Assembly: GCA_003650785.1 (NCBI GenBank)
Contig: QMRW01000001.1
Span: 1 to 46,682 of the forward strand
Source: Thermoprotei archaeon
Lineage (GTDB): Archaea; Thermoproteota; Thermoprotei; Thermofilales; B20-G17
Direction of reading: 5' to 3'
DNA: 46,682 nt
Part shown: in pieces, positions 33,782 through 41,904 of the stretch
Numbering within the stretch: position 1 is the stretch's first letter
Layout of the letters: the number at the start of each line of letters is the position of its first letter
Notes under the pieces: model-generated
Database searches by the model: none
Seen by the model: the letters and a program-made list of their open reading frames with translations, nothing else
Told to the model about the DNA's origin: nothing
Translations under genes and position numbers: made by a program

Positions 33782-35009
33782 GCCTAACTGGATGAAAAAG
33801 AGGAGAGATTTAGCGAGAAGTTTGATAAATAGATTGCCAGAACCCAAATATGGAGTACACATAGATCTAGATGAATTCCTATATGAGGCTAAGAAATGGT
33901 ATAGAGTGGAGACTATAGACGATCTTCCTCCAGAAGTTAGAGAAGTACTAAACAGAATGGGATTGTTTAGTAGGAATTCAGCTATACAGGTAGATGGTGA
34001 TATTGTATATAATGAGCTCAGGAAAAATATACCAGATGGAGTTATTGTTGAAAATATTGAAGCAGCCATCAGAAAATATCCATATATAGAGAATTACTGG
34101 TTTAAAACAGTTCCTCTATCACTTAATAAACTGACCGCCATAAATGCTGCTTATAGTAGAGGTGGATTCTTCATACATGTAGGAGAGAAAGTAAGACTGA
34201 AGACACCTATACAGGCATGCTTCCTAGTAGCATCCTCCAAGTATGCACAACTTCCTCACAATATACTCATAGCAGAGCCCCACTCTGAAGTACATATACT
34301 AACTGGTTGTACCGCACTTACCTTCACGGCATTTTCTCTACATGCTGGTCTCACTGAGATATTTGTAAAGGAAGGAGCTAGAGTGATATATACAATGATC
34401 CATATGTGGCCTCCAGGAGTTCATATAAGACCACTAAAAGGAGTAGTTGTAGAGAATGGTGGTGAATTCATAAGTAACTATGTACTACTGAGGGGTGGTG
34501 CAAGTCTTCAGGCATTTCCTACAGTGATACTCAGAGGTAGAGCAGCAACTACTTCTACAAGAAGCATAGTGATAGGAACAGATAGTACTGATATAGATTT
34601 AGGCAAAGCAGTATACCTCCTGGGAGAGAAGAGTAGTGCTAGACTTATCTCTAGGGCTGTGGCTATGGGAAAATCCAATATCAAAATAAGATTGAAAGCT
34701 CTCGGAAAAGCTCATAATGTTAAAGCACATCTAGAGTGTGATGGAATCATAGTAAGCGATGAAGCATCAATAAAAGCTATACCGGAATTAATTGGTCATA
34801 GTAAGAATGCCGAATTACACCATGAGGCTTCAATAGGTAAAGTAGCCGAAGAACAACTTCTATACCTTATGAGTAGAGGATTCGAACCTGAAGAGGCTAC
34901 AGCACTCATAGTAAGAGGCTTTCTCGATCCCTCTGGAATGGGACTTCCGAAACCACTAGAGAGACAAGTAAGGGCTATGGTTAAAATGTTTGTAGAGAAA
35001 GCACTCTAA
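33771..35009 (+). CDS. sufB: Fe-S cluster assembly protein SufB/SufD
   Basis: The protein of 412 residues has the SufB/SufD right-handed beta-helix core (HVGEKVRLKTPIQACFLV, NILIAEPHSEVHILTGC, FLDPSGMGLPKPLERQVRAMV). The repeating short strands with an interspersed IIVSDEASIKAIPELIGHSKNAELHHEASIGKV segment give the typical C-terminal end, including the conserved HEAS(I)GK(V)xEEQLLYLMSRG. It is the scaffold partner of SufC. Only one SufB/D gene is present, so it may form a homodimer with SufC as in some archaea. Either the GTG at 33768 or this ATG could start it; the ATG has GGGGAG at a better distance. Confidence 0.92.
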   Translation: MSYEPNWMKKRRDLARSLINRLPEPKYGVHIDLDEFLYEAKKWYRVETIDDLPPEVREVLNRMGLFSRNSAIQVDGDIVYNELRKNIPDGVIVENIEAAIRKYPYIENYWFKTVPLSLNKLTAINAAYSRGGFFIHVGEKVRLKTPIQACFLVASSKYAQLPHNILIAEPHSEVHILTGCTALTFTAFSLHAGLTEIFVKEGARVIYTMIHMWPPGVHIRPLKGVVVENGGEFISNYVLLRGGASLQAFPTVILRGRAATTSTRSIVIGTDSTDIDLGKAVYLLGEKSSARLISRAVAMGKSNIKIRLKALGKAHNVKAHLECDGIIVSDEASIKAIPELIGHSKNAELHHEASIGKVAEEQLLYLMSRGFEPEEATALIVRGFLDPSGMGLPKPLERQVRAMVKMFVEKAL

Positions 35010-35024
35010 TTCTCGAAATTCTGA

Positions 35025-35042
35025 AGGTAATTAATATTACCT
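35025..35042 (+). repeat. Hairpin AGGTAAT-TAAT-ATTACCT
   Basis: A perfect 7-bp stem with a 4-base loop lies 15 bases after sufB and 29 before the next gene. It could help end the suf transcript or bind a regulator of the radical SAM gene. Confidence 0.35.
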
Positions 35043-35070
35043 CCTCGCAAGATCTTATAGTTGAATACAC

Positions 35071-36126
35071 ATGAAGAAATTCAGCAAAATACTGATAGAG
35101 CTATCCAAGTGGGATAGATGTAAAGTTCCTATATACAACGCATGTGCTAGTGGAAAGAGGATTCCAATAATAAAAACTCTACTCTCCTCTATTTGCATAA
35201 ACGAATGTAAATACTGTGCCCTAAGGAGAGGAAGAGTAGCCCCTAGAGAGAGATGGAACATTAACAAGTTAGTGGATATTACCCTAAAGCTATGGAAAAG
35301 AGGATTAATAGAGGGATTATTTCTATCTTCTAGCGTGTACTCAGACCCTGAGGTAGTAGTGGAGGATGAGATCGAAGTTGCTCGAATGCTACGTGAGAGA
35401 GGATTCACGGGCTATATACACCTAAGGTTAATGCCGGCTACACCTAAATTCCTCATCTGGGAGGCTGCCGAGGTTGCTGATAGAATAGGAGTTAACTTAG
35501 AAAGTATGGATCCGAGCATATTCTATGATATAGCTCCCGATAAGGGGGATTATAGATTAGATCTTCTAGATGTACTAGAAGAGTGTTACAGTATCTGGAG
35601 AGAGCTAGGAGGAAGGAGGAATGTACTTAGGGCTGGTGTTGATACTCAAGTGATAATTGGTGTAGGAGAAACTGATGAGACTACGATAAGAGCTACATAC
35701 GATCTGATCTCTAGATTTAAGTTAAAGCGTATTTACTATAGTCCCTTTGAACCAGTACCAAACACTCCTCTAGAGAAAAGACCTCAATGTCCACAGTACA
35801 GAGCTACGCTCCTCTATCAGATCTTCTTTCTGATTCGAGATTATGGTTTTAAACTAGAAGAGATACTACCGTTACTAGATGACCACGGTATGCTTCCTCC
35901 TGTAGGCGACATAAAGAAGGAGTATGCTAAGAAAAATCCAGATCTCTATCCAGTGGATCTCAAAAATGCGTCTAGAGAGGAGATACTACGAGTTCCAGGA
36001 ATAGGGCCTAGATTGGCAGATAAAATAATAAATCTACGCGAAAGTGGGAGGTTATCTAAATATGAACTAGTGAGCATAATGGGGCTTAAGAGAGCTAAGA
36101 GTGTAATGAAATACGTAGTCCTTTAG
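35071..36126 (+). CDS. Radical SAM protein with C-terminal helix-hairpin-helix (putative DNA modification/repair type)
   Basis: The 351-residue protein has a radical SAM core with CINECKYCALRRGR (Cys42, 46, 49), then a DPSIFYDIAPDKGDYRLDLL barrel segment and a VGETDETT loop. From about residue 300 it carries a helix-hairpin-helix (EILRVPGIGPRLADKI) and a second HhH-like turn, as in DNA-binding proteins. This matches the archaeal and bacterial family annotated as putative DNA modification/repair radical SAM protein. In bacteria it often pairs with a uracil-DNA glycosylase-like DUF4130 protein, which is not seen here. The substrate is unproven. Start ATG; no strong ribosome site. Confidence 0.8.
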   Translation: MKKFSKILIELSKWDRCKVPIYNACASGKRIPIIKTLLSSICINECKYCALRRGRVAPRERWNINKLVDITLKLWKRGLIEGLFLSSSVYSDPEVVVEDEIEVARMLRERGFTGYIHLRLMPATPKFLIWEAAEVADRIGVNLESMDPSIFYDIAPDKGDYRLDLLDVLEECYSIWRELGGRRNVLRAGVDTQVIIGVGETDETTIRATYDLISRFKLKRIYYSPFEPVPNTPLEKRPQCPQYRATLLYQIFFLIRDYGFKLEEILPLLDDHGMLPPVGDIKKEYAKKNPDLYPVDLKNASREEILRVPGIGPRLADKIINLRESGRLSKYELVSIMGLKRAKSVMKYVVL

Positions 36127-36145
36127 GTAAATTTCTTATTCCAAA

Positions 36146-37120
36146 CTACTCTTCAAGTGCACTTGTCAATTTAATCATTCGATCCATGATAATCCATCCG
36201 TAGTCTTCGCTCAGGACTAATATCGCTGCTTGAGGTGGTATTAATCCTCTCTCAGTTACTATGATATCTATATACTCTGGTGGTGTTATATCGAAAGCTG
36301 GATTCCTAATCTTGATCTTTTTATATCTAAAGAATTTCTCTGAACAGACTTCTCTAGGATCTCTTTCCTCTATTTCCACAAGTTCCCCTAGTACTGTTAC
36401 TGGACTGAATTTATAGGTCTCGGCAGCTACTATAAAATCTACAGATGCTTCATTAGCTGCTAGTGCTATTAATGAAGTACCTACCTTATTTACAACAGCA
36501 CCATTAGCAGCTATGGCATCAGCACCTACAATAACCTTATCGATTTTTTTCATAATGGATTTAATAGCTGAATCTGGTATTAGTACTGTAGGTACATTAT
36601 TCCTTTTTAATATACCAGCTGTTATGTATCCTTGACATTTAGGTCTAGTCTCTGTTGCAAATACTTCAATATCCTTACCATCCTTAAATGCTCTTATTAT
36701 GATCTCAAGCGCTGTGCTACTGTTGCAGTGGGTGAGTATGGTCTCTCCTGAGGAGATCATATGTGATCCTATAATTCCTATTTTCTTTACGGCTTCTAAT
36801 GAGTATTTTATAAACTCAGTGGCATGCGTAATTATGGATTCTCTGGCCTCATGTACTCTCTCTATATATTCTAAATCCCTCTTGTACCTAGATAATATGT
36901 ATGAAATAGCATTAGGCAGGGAGACAGCAGTAGGTCTAGTCTCTCTAAGTAACTTGGCTACTCTCCTTATGTACTCATTAAATTCCTCTAGACTATCTCC
37001 CGTATATGCAGTTGCAGCTTCTGCTAATCCTTTAGCTACGGCTCTAGCTATTCTACCAGCTCCTCTAATTCTCATAGCTTTTATATCCTCAGCTAACTTA
37101 AGTACTGATTCGGGAATCAT
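36146..37120 (-). CDS. Ribose-1,5-bisphosphate isomerase
   Basis: The 324-residue protein is a complete member of the eIF2B-like family that converts ribose 1,5-bisphosphate to ribulose 1,5-bisphosphate, the RuBisCO substrate. Both catalytic residues described for the Thermococcus enzyme are at the expected places: Cys132 in LTHCNSS and Asp201 in VGADAIAANGAVV. The IRGAGRIARA motif near residue 20 binds the substrate phosphate. The C-terminal block FDITPPEYIDIIVTERGLIPP is standard. It lies directly after a paralogue, overlapping its end by 4 bases, so both are made from one message. It gives RuBisCO its substrate and explains the shared neighbourhood. Confidence 0.88.
   Translation of the reverse strand: MIPESVLKLAEDIKAMRIRGAGRIARAVAKGLAEAATAYTGDSLEEFNEYIRRVAKLLRETRPTAVSLPNAISYILSRYKRDLEYIERVHEARESIITHATEFIKYSLEAVKKIGIIGSHMISSGETILTHCNSSTALEIIIRAFKDGKDIEVFATETRPKCQGYITAGILKRNNVPTVLIPDSAIKSIMKKIDKVIVGADAIAANGAVVNKVGTSLIALAANEASVDFIVAAETYKFSPVTVLGELVEIEERDPREVCSEKFFRYKKIKIRNPAFDITPPEYIDIIVTERGLIPPQAAILVLSEDYGWIIMDRMIKLTSALEE
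36446..36513. repeat. 68-base identical block, copy in the R15P isomerase gene
   Basis: This stretch is identical, base for base, to 37438-37505 in the paralogue and encodes the AANGAVVNKVGTSLIALAANEA region of both. Flanking sequence diverges quickly on both sides. Confidence 0.8.
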
Positions 37121-38121
37121 GCTATACCACCAATATTTCTCATTCTCTTAAGTTCATAGTCCAATGAGGGTATTTTAGGTGGCCATCCGTATATATCTCT
37201 TATTATAAATACTACAGCTTGGGGAGCAACTAGTCCTCTTTCAGTTACTATAGCATCAATGTACTCAGGTGGTGTTACATCGAATACTGGAGCATATACT
37301 TCAACTCCTCTTAGTTCTTCAACAACCTCTTCTCTAATGAAGGATCGAGGTTCAGCTCTACCTAGCTCTATGAGCTCTCCAAGAAAAGTTCCCGGATAGA
37401 ACTTCAGCGTTTGAGCTAGTGCGAATACTCTAACTCTTGCTTCATTAGCTGCTAGTGCTATTAATGAAGTACCTACCTTATTTACAACAGCACCATTAGC
37501 AGCTACTGCTTCAGAACTGATTAACACGATATCTACATCCTTCATCATATACCTGGTAGCTGAATCCACGAAGACTGTAACATCAGCTCCAACTTCTGAT
37601 AGCTCCTCAGCCATCTCTAAGCCCTCAGACCCTGGTCTCGATTCAGGAATGTATACTTTTACGTACTTTCCTTCATCAATAGCATTTACTATTGCTGTTT
37701 TCACTACTGTACTATACGAGTAGGTCATTATAGTACTTCCATCAGATATTCTCCTAGATGCTATAATGGCTACTGTGTTATTTCTACGTTTTATATCGTC
37801 CTTTAGACTCTTAGATTCCTCTCTAACTCTGTCCTTAGCGAGTTCTAGTCCTCCTTTCTGAAGTAGGTTATTTATCCTTAAAGTGAAGTCTCTGATAATG
37901 TTTGACATGAGTGCAGATGCTGGCCTACTCTTAACCAGACTAGATGCTAGGTTTGGATAGTACTTTACCAGTGTGTTTACATCCTCAGCCTCTAATACTA
38001 TACTCGTGAGGATATCTAATGCTTTGAATACTGCTTTTGTCGAACTATGGATTCTCATTCTGCCTATATCTTCAACAACTCGGAAATACTTGGATGTATC
38101 AATTGTTACCATACCCCTCAC
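37117..38121 (-). CDS. eIF2B/R15P isomerase-like paralogue without the catalytic dyad
   Basis: The 334-residue protein has the same fold as its downstream neighbour, and the long block AANGAVVNKVGTSLIALAANEA and the end FDVTPPEYIDAIVTERGLVAPQ are shared. The catalytic Cys is replaced by Ser135 (TYSYS against THCNS) and the catalytic Asp by Glu204 (SSEAV against GADAI). The N-terminal RGAG substrate loop is lost as well (RMRIHSSTK). It is therefore unlikely to be an active R15P isomerase. It may be a non-catalytic partner of the isomerase, an aIF2B-type protein, or an enzyme for another substrate. The 4-base overlap suggests they are made in equal amounts. Confidence 0.85.
   Translation of the reverse strand: MRGMVTIDTSKYFRVVEDIGRMRIHSSTKAVFKALDILTSIVLEAEDVNTLVKYYPNLASSLVKSRPASALMSNIIRDFTLRINNLLQKGGLELAKDRVREESKSLKDDIKRRNNTVAIIASRRISDGSTIMTYSYSTVVKTAIVNAIDEGKYVKVYIPESRPGSEGLEMAEELSEVGADVTVFVDSATRYMMKDVDIVLISSEAVAANGAVVNKVGTSLIALAANEARVRVFALAQTLKFYPGTFLGELIELGRAEPRSFIREEVVEELRGVEVYAPVFDVTPPEYIDAIVTERGLVAPQAVVFIIRDIYGWPPKIPSLDYELKRMRNIGGIA
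37438..37505. repeat. 68-base identical block, copy in the paralogue gene
   Basis: Partner of 36446-36513. Identity is perfect over 68 bases, including third codon positions. Confidence 0.8.
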
Positions 38122-38254
38122 CTAATTTGTGTCCTAATCTCCTTTAAAAGTATTTCAAGCTCTCTCGGAATTGAGTAAGTCTTAGATTTATAAGGAATGT
38201 ACTCAGGTAGGTCATATTTTTACGGTATCTCTATCCTTACAGTGTATCTAGTGT

Positions 38255-38938
38255 TTACAGTATACCGTATAGCTTAGCTAGTAGTAGAAGTATGTACGAT
38301 GATAGTGGTACACTTATATTATCATCTATAATCTCTGACATTTCTATGATACTAGATACAGCAGCTACTACTATTCCTATAGTACCTATTATAGGTAATC
38401 CTATAGCAGTACACATAATGAACATACCTAAATTACCAGACCAATGTTTAACTCTCCTCTTGAATAGGTAATTCCTAATGATGCCAGTTACTCCATCTCC
38501 AAAAGCCATGAAGAGTACTGGAACTACGCCAATTCTCTTATCTAGGTACCACGTCGATGCTATACATAGACCCCATGCAATGCAGAAGTATACTTCAGCG
38601 ATATTATTAGGATCCTGAAACCAGTACATCAACTTTCCGGTCCTATGAGGTAAGTAAGTGAGTAGAGCTAGTAGCATTCCTAAGACTAGAGGGATAAAAG
38701 GCTCCTTAAAGAATAAGTATACCATAATTGCCGCAAACCCTCCAGCTAGAATGTGAATAAGCTTTCTAGTATAATATACAGCTACCCAATGATTGTTGAC
38801 TCTAGCATTAACCTTCTCATAGAAGACCTTAGATACGTATACGACAACTATTAAGACCCATGCTAAGATAGGAGCTGCTAACAGTATATCATGAACTATA
38901 TCACCAAGAGATAGTGGTATGTAAGCTAACTCTTCCAT
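38255..38938 (-). CDS. Phytol/dolichol kinase-like membrane protein
   Basis: The protein (227 residues from the ATG) has six or seven membrane helices and a soluble loop with RKLIHILAGGFAA and FGDGVTGIIRNYLFKRRVKHWSGNLGM. The RK--H---G motif and the later GDG--G--G...G (here GDGVTGI) are those of CTP- or ATP-dependent polyprenol, phytol and dolichol kinases and of the related diacylglycerol kinases. In an archaeon it may phosphorylate isoprenoid alcohols for lipid salvage. The ATG is preferred over an upstream GTG (38968), because GATGTGAT stands directly before it. It is divergent from the HerA/XPD operon. Confidence 0.75.
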   Translation of the reverse strand: MEELAYIPLSLGDIVHDILLAAPILAWVLIVVVYVSKVFYEKVNARVNNHWVAVYYTRKLIHILAGGFAAIMVYLFFKEPFIPLVLGMLLALLTYLPHRTGKLMYWFQDPNNIAEVYFCIAWGLCIASTWYLDKRIGVVPVLFMAFGDGVTGIIRNYLFKRRVKHWSGNLGMFIMCTAIGLPIIGTIGIVVAAVSSIIEMSEIIDDNISVPLSSYILLLLAKLYGIL

Positions 38939-38999
38939 GGTATCACATCTAACGTCTAGACTAAGCACTAATAAGATTTAGCATAAGTCGTCTAAAATT

Positions 39000-39013
39000 T
39001 CAACAACTGTTGA
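39000..39013. promoter_or_regulatory. Inverted repeat TCAACA-AC-TGTTGA in a divergent gap
   Basis: A perfect 6-2-6 inverted repeat stands in the 180-base divergent gap between the kinase-like membrane protein and the operon with the HerA-like ATPase. TTTAAATAAAG near 39081 could be the operon TATA about 30 bases before its start. Confidence 0.3.
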
Positions 39014-39118
39014 TTCTCAAAAGACAAGAGTCTGAAATCCTATATACAGATTTGCAGGAAGCTAAGTTCGAATATAGACATGTTTAAATAAAGTGTAGAT
39101 TGAAGATCTTAGAGTTAG

Positions 39119-39739
39119 GTGGTGGAATTGCCCCTATTCGTAATGGTAATTAGAGGTAATGAGATACTACATTTCGATAAGGTCTCAACAGTATTCTTTA
39201 GAGATAACTACTTGGAACTACTTGGTACAATAAGGAATAGGTACAATAAGGAATATGAAACTATGAAGAAGTTGATGAGTACATACGGTCCAGTCGATCC
39301 TCAGGTACTACTCGATGAATTACTAGAACTACTGGATTTTGTAGCTAGTATGGATAAGGAATTACCTCGTGCTTACTTTTTCGCTGTTCTGCCTAAGGAC
39401 TTTGCGGATGCTATTAGCTTAATCCTGGGAGGAGCATCCAAAATAGAAATACCATTTGGGAATAAAGTCTATAGAGTAGTTGGTGGATTCAGAAATCCCG
39501 TATTACTTGAAGGAAAGAGAGTAGTAAGGTCATTGACAGAAGGAGAAGAGCTGACCATAGGAGAAGTTAAGTTCAAAGTATTCTCTCGCTCATGCTATGA
39601 GGCTTTGAGCGGTCCACTTAAGTCACTAGTACTAGCATCACTTCTAGGTATCAAATTTAAAGGAGATATTACACTAACAGAGGATCTACAGCTATACCTA
39701 GTACTAGGTAGGATGAGGTTTGGAACTCGTGGTAGGTAG
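39119..39739 (+). CDS. Unknown protein, first gene of the HerA/XPD operon
   Basis: I do not recognise this 206-residue protein. It has no cysteine motif, membrane helix or nucleotide loop. The N-terminal half is mostly helical, and the C-terminal half has repeated short strands with a turn (GGASKIEIPFGNKVYRVVGGF). A TATA-like TTTAAATAA lies about 30 bases before the start, and GTG-GTG (39119 or 39122) can serve as the start. It leads a tight operon with an ACT-domain protein, a HerA-like ATPase and an XPD-like helicase, so a part in DNA processing or its control is possible. The gene is real because the coding frame has normal codon use. Confidence 0.7.
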   Translation: MVELPLFVMVIRGNEILHFDKVSTVFFRDNYLELLGTIRNRYNKEYETMKKLMSTYGPVDPQVLLDELLELLDFVASMDKELPRAYFFAVLPKDFADAISLILGGASKIEIPFGNKVYRVVGGFRNPVLLEGKRVVRSLTEGEELTIGEVKFKVFSRSCYEALSGPLKSLVLASLLGIKFKGDITLTEDLQLYLVLGRMRFGTRGR

Positions 39740-39746
39740 AAATAGT

Positions 39747-40433
39747 ATGATGAAGGTACTACGCAAAATCCTGAATAGACATCCGAGCATACTTGATGCC
39801 ATTCAGCTAAAAATAGTAAACTTCACTGAGTTGGCTCGATTTCTCAGAGAAGAAGTAGAGTTGGAAATAGGTAGAAGGATATCTATTGATGCTATAAGAA
39901 TGGGATTAATGAGATATATGGAGAAATTGACATCCTATACGAGTATTCAGGAGAATAAAATAATGAAAGTATTGGCCGACAGCTCTATTGAACTGAAAAG
40001 CGATATAGTAGTTGCTACATTTGATGAAAAAAGCCTCTGGGTAGCTATTCCTAAAATTATAAATAATATAGGACAGTACAGGTTCTTTCAATTCACTCAA
40101 GGAATAGGTCATATAACACTAGTAGTAGATAGAGAGAGCTACCCTAAGATCTTACAGGTAGTAGGCAGTCGCAGCCTCCTCAACCTAATACCAAATCAAT
40201 CGGCAATAGTGCTTACAAGTCCTAGAGGAATCATAGATACTCCAGGAGTAATAGCATACATAACATCACTCCTATGGAGAAATGGAATAAATATAACTCA
40301 GGTGATATCATGCCATGTAGATACGATATTCGTACTGGATAGAGAAGCCGCTGTGAAAACCTACTCCCTACTAGAAAGTCTAATATTATCCCTTAGATCA
40401 AAGAGCTCCTCAAGTGAAAAAAGGTATATATGA
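39747..40433 (+). CDS. ACT-domain protein
   Basis: The 228-residue protein (from ATG-ATG after GGTAG) starts with a helical region that looks like a helix-turn-helix (HPSILDAIQLKIVNFTELARFL) and ends with an ACT fold: SAIVLTSPRGIIDTPGVIAYITSLL, NGINITQVISCHVDTIFVLD. A first ACT-like repeat may be present at about residues 70-130. ACT domains usually bind amino acids or sense small ligands. It resembles archaeal proteins annotated as predicted regulators of amino acid metabolism with an ACT domain. The next gene is the HerA-like ATPase after 45 bases. The TTG at 39720 would overlap the upstream gene and is less likely. Confidence 0.75.
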   Translation: MMKVLRKILNRHPSILDAIQLKIVNFTELARFLREEVELEIGRRISIDAIRMGLMRYMEKLTSYTSIQENKIMKVLADSSIELKSDIVVATFDEKSLWVAIPKIINNIGQYRFFQFTQGIGHITLVVDRESYPKILQVVGSRSLLNLIPNQSAIVLTSPRGIIDTPGVIAYITSLLWRNGINITQVISCHVDTIFVLDREAAVKTYSLLESLILSLRSKSSSSEKRYI

Positions 40434-40478
40434 GGAATATACTCCAATCAAACTTAAACCATAATAATCTACTGTAAA

Positions 40479-41903
40479 ATGATTATGACAGGCCCAGCTA
40501 TAGGTAAGATCCCCCTTAAGGCTAAAGTGTACTTAATAGGAGGATTTAGTAGAGTACCTTTGGTTGGTACACAAGTTTACATACACCTAAAAGGGTACTC
40601 TGGTGCTAGAGTTACTCACTGTGATATTGAACATAGATTCCTAAACGAACTAGTAGCACCAAATACATCTAAATTCCTCAAGCTAAGATCTGATGATAAT
40701 AAGACTGTATCGATAGAGTTAGATGGTATCTATGAACTTAGTGTAGGTAGCGAAAAGTACAGGGTAGGTGCAATAGTGATAGAGTGTAGTGAATTGGCCA
40801 AGGCTCTAGGGAGAGCTAGTTTTAAGGTGTATGTGGGTGGTAAGGTTGGGGGAATATTCCTAGGACTGAGAAAAGAGTATATAGAAAAAATAGAGAAATT
40901 GGCCAATGCTTTAAGCGAAAACAGAGAGAAAAAGAGTAAAGAAAGTACTTATAAGGTGAGAGACCACAGTAATTTTCCGCTTAAAAGCAATATTAGTAAG
41001 AGTATATGGGGTATGAGATTGGGAACAGGTCTTAAAAGTGTTAGAATACCAGGGTGGACTAGAAATCTATTGCTAGGAGATGGACATGTACTGATAATTG
41101 GGAGAACTGGTAGTGGAAAGAGTAACACCCTCAGATTCCTAGCCAAGTGTGCTCTTGAAGTAGGATGGAGAGTACTTATATTAGACTGGAGTGGTGAGCA
41201 TAAGATCTCTGGTCTACCCAACTACTATCCCCTCATACCATACGACTTAGTTAGAGAACTACTACCGACAGTACTCGAAGAGACCCTAAGACCTACTAGT
41301 GGCGGAATAGCTATAGGCTACTCCGTCATGGAGGCTGCCTCTGAAGCGGAGAATTGGAGTGAACTCATAGCAGCTCTAAAGGCTATGGAAGCTAGGAGAG
41401 ACTTAGGGGCTACAGCTGCGCTCAGGAGATTAGTGCCTTTAAGAAGAGTCGGGGTTTTAGTAGATGATAGTATAAAAAGTGAGTACTTGAAGTATGCGAT
41501 ATTAAACCTCTCATACCTACCGCCCTTCGAGAGGAAGATAGCCTTATCTATGCTACTGGCTATGGTGTACGCTCTCGCTATAAATGGTAGATTCAACAAC
41601 ACTTGTATTTTCGTAGAGGAGGCATGGCAACTTCATACTACCCCCGATCAGCTACCGGTTACACTGATCATGCTAATGGAGCTTAGGAAGTATAATATCA
41701 AGGTCTTTGCAGTTTATCAGTACCTCTTTGAGATATTAATGCAACACAATCTAATAGTACACGACCTAGGTGCTAGAGCGAGAAGAGACGTGTACTCATT
41801 AGGACTTCCTGTAGATGCCCTGAGTCTGAAGATAGGAGAAGCCCTAATGTATTCAGTAACAGATAGCAAATGGAGGAAAATTAAAATACCCAGGGTAGAC
41901 TGA
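40479..41903 (+). CDS. HerA-like ATPase
   Basis: The 474-residue protein is a HerA/FtsK-type P-loop ATPase. Residues 200-216 hold Walker A (IIGRTGSGKSN). Residues 375-382 hold Walker B with catalytic glutamates (CIFVEEAW), preceded by an arginine-rich loop. The N-terminal 170 residues are mostly beta, like the HAS-barrel of HerA, but I cannot place them with certainty. HerA translocates on DNA and usually works with the NurA nuclease in end resection; no NurA, Mre11 or Rad50 gene is seen nearby. The XPD-like helicase gene starts 2 bases after its stop (TTG), so both proteins are almost certainly made together. Confidence 0.88.
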   Translation: MIMTGPAIGKIPLKAKVYLIGGFSRVPLVGTQVYIHLKGYSGARVTHCDIEHRFLNELVAPNTSKFLKLRSDDNKTVSIELDGIYELSVGSEKYRVGAIVIECSELAKALGRASFKVYVGGKVGGIFLGLRKEYIEKIEKLANALSENREKKSKESTYKVRDHSNFPLKSNISKSIWGMRLGTGLKSVRIPGWTRNLLLGDGHVLIIGRTGSGKSNTLRFLAKCALEVGWRVLILDWSGEHKISGLPNYYPLIPYDLVRELLPTVLEETLRPTSGGIAIGYSVMEAASEAENWSELIAALKAMEARRDLGATAALRRLVPLRRVGVLVDDSIKSEYLKYAILNLSYLPPFERKIALSMLLAMVYALAINGRFNNTCIFVEEAWQLHTTPDQLPVTLIMLMELRKYNIKVFAVYQYLFEILMQHNLIVHDLGARARRDVYSLGLPVDALSLKIGEALMYSVTDSKWRKIKIPRVD

Positions 41904-41904
41904 G

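Noticed and set aside
34878..34888. GGATTCGAACC, the usual reversed T-arm of a tRNA
   Set aside because: It lies inside sufB in a conserved protein segment, and no acceptor stem or anticodon arm can be built around it.
36699..37151. 150-codon open frame opposite the R15P isomerase gene
   Set aside because: It is the mirror of a well-supported gene; its Ser/Leu-rich product is typical of antisense shadows.
39747..39776. ATGATGA followed by CTGA, like the first half of a C/D box sRNA
   Set aside because: The guide would be too long (17 bases), no C' and D pair follows, and the bases code for the start of the ACT-domain protein.
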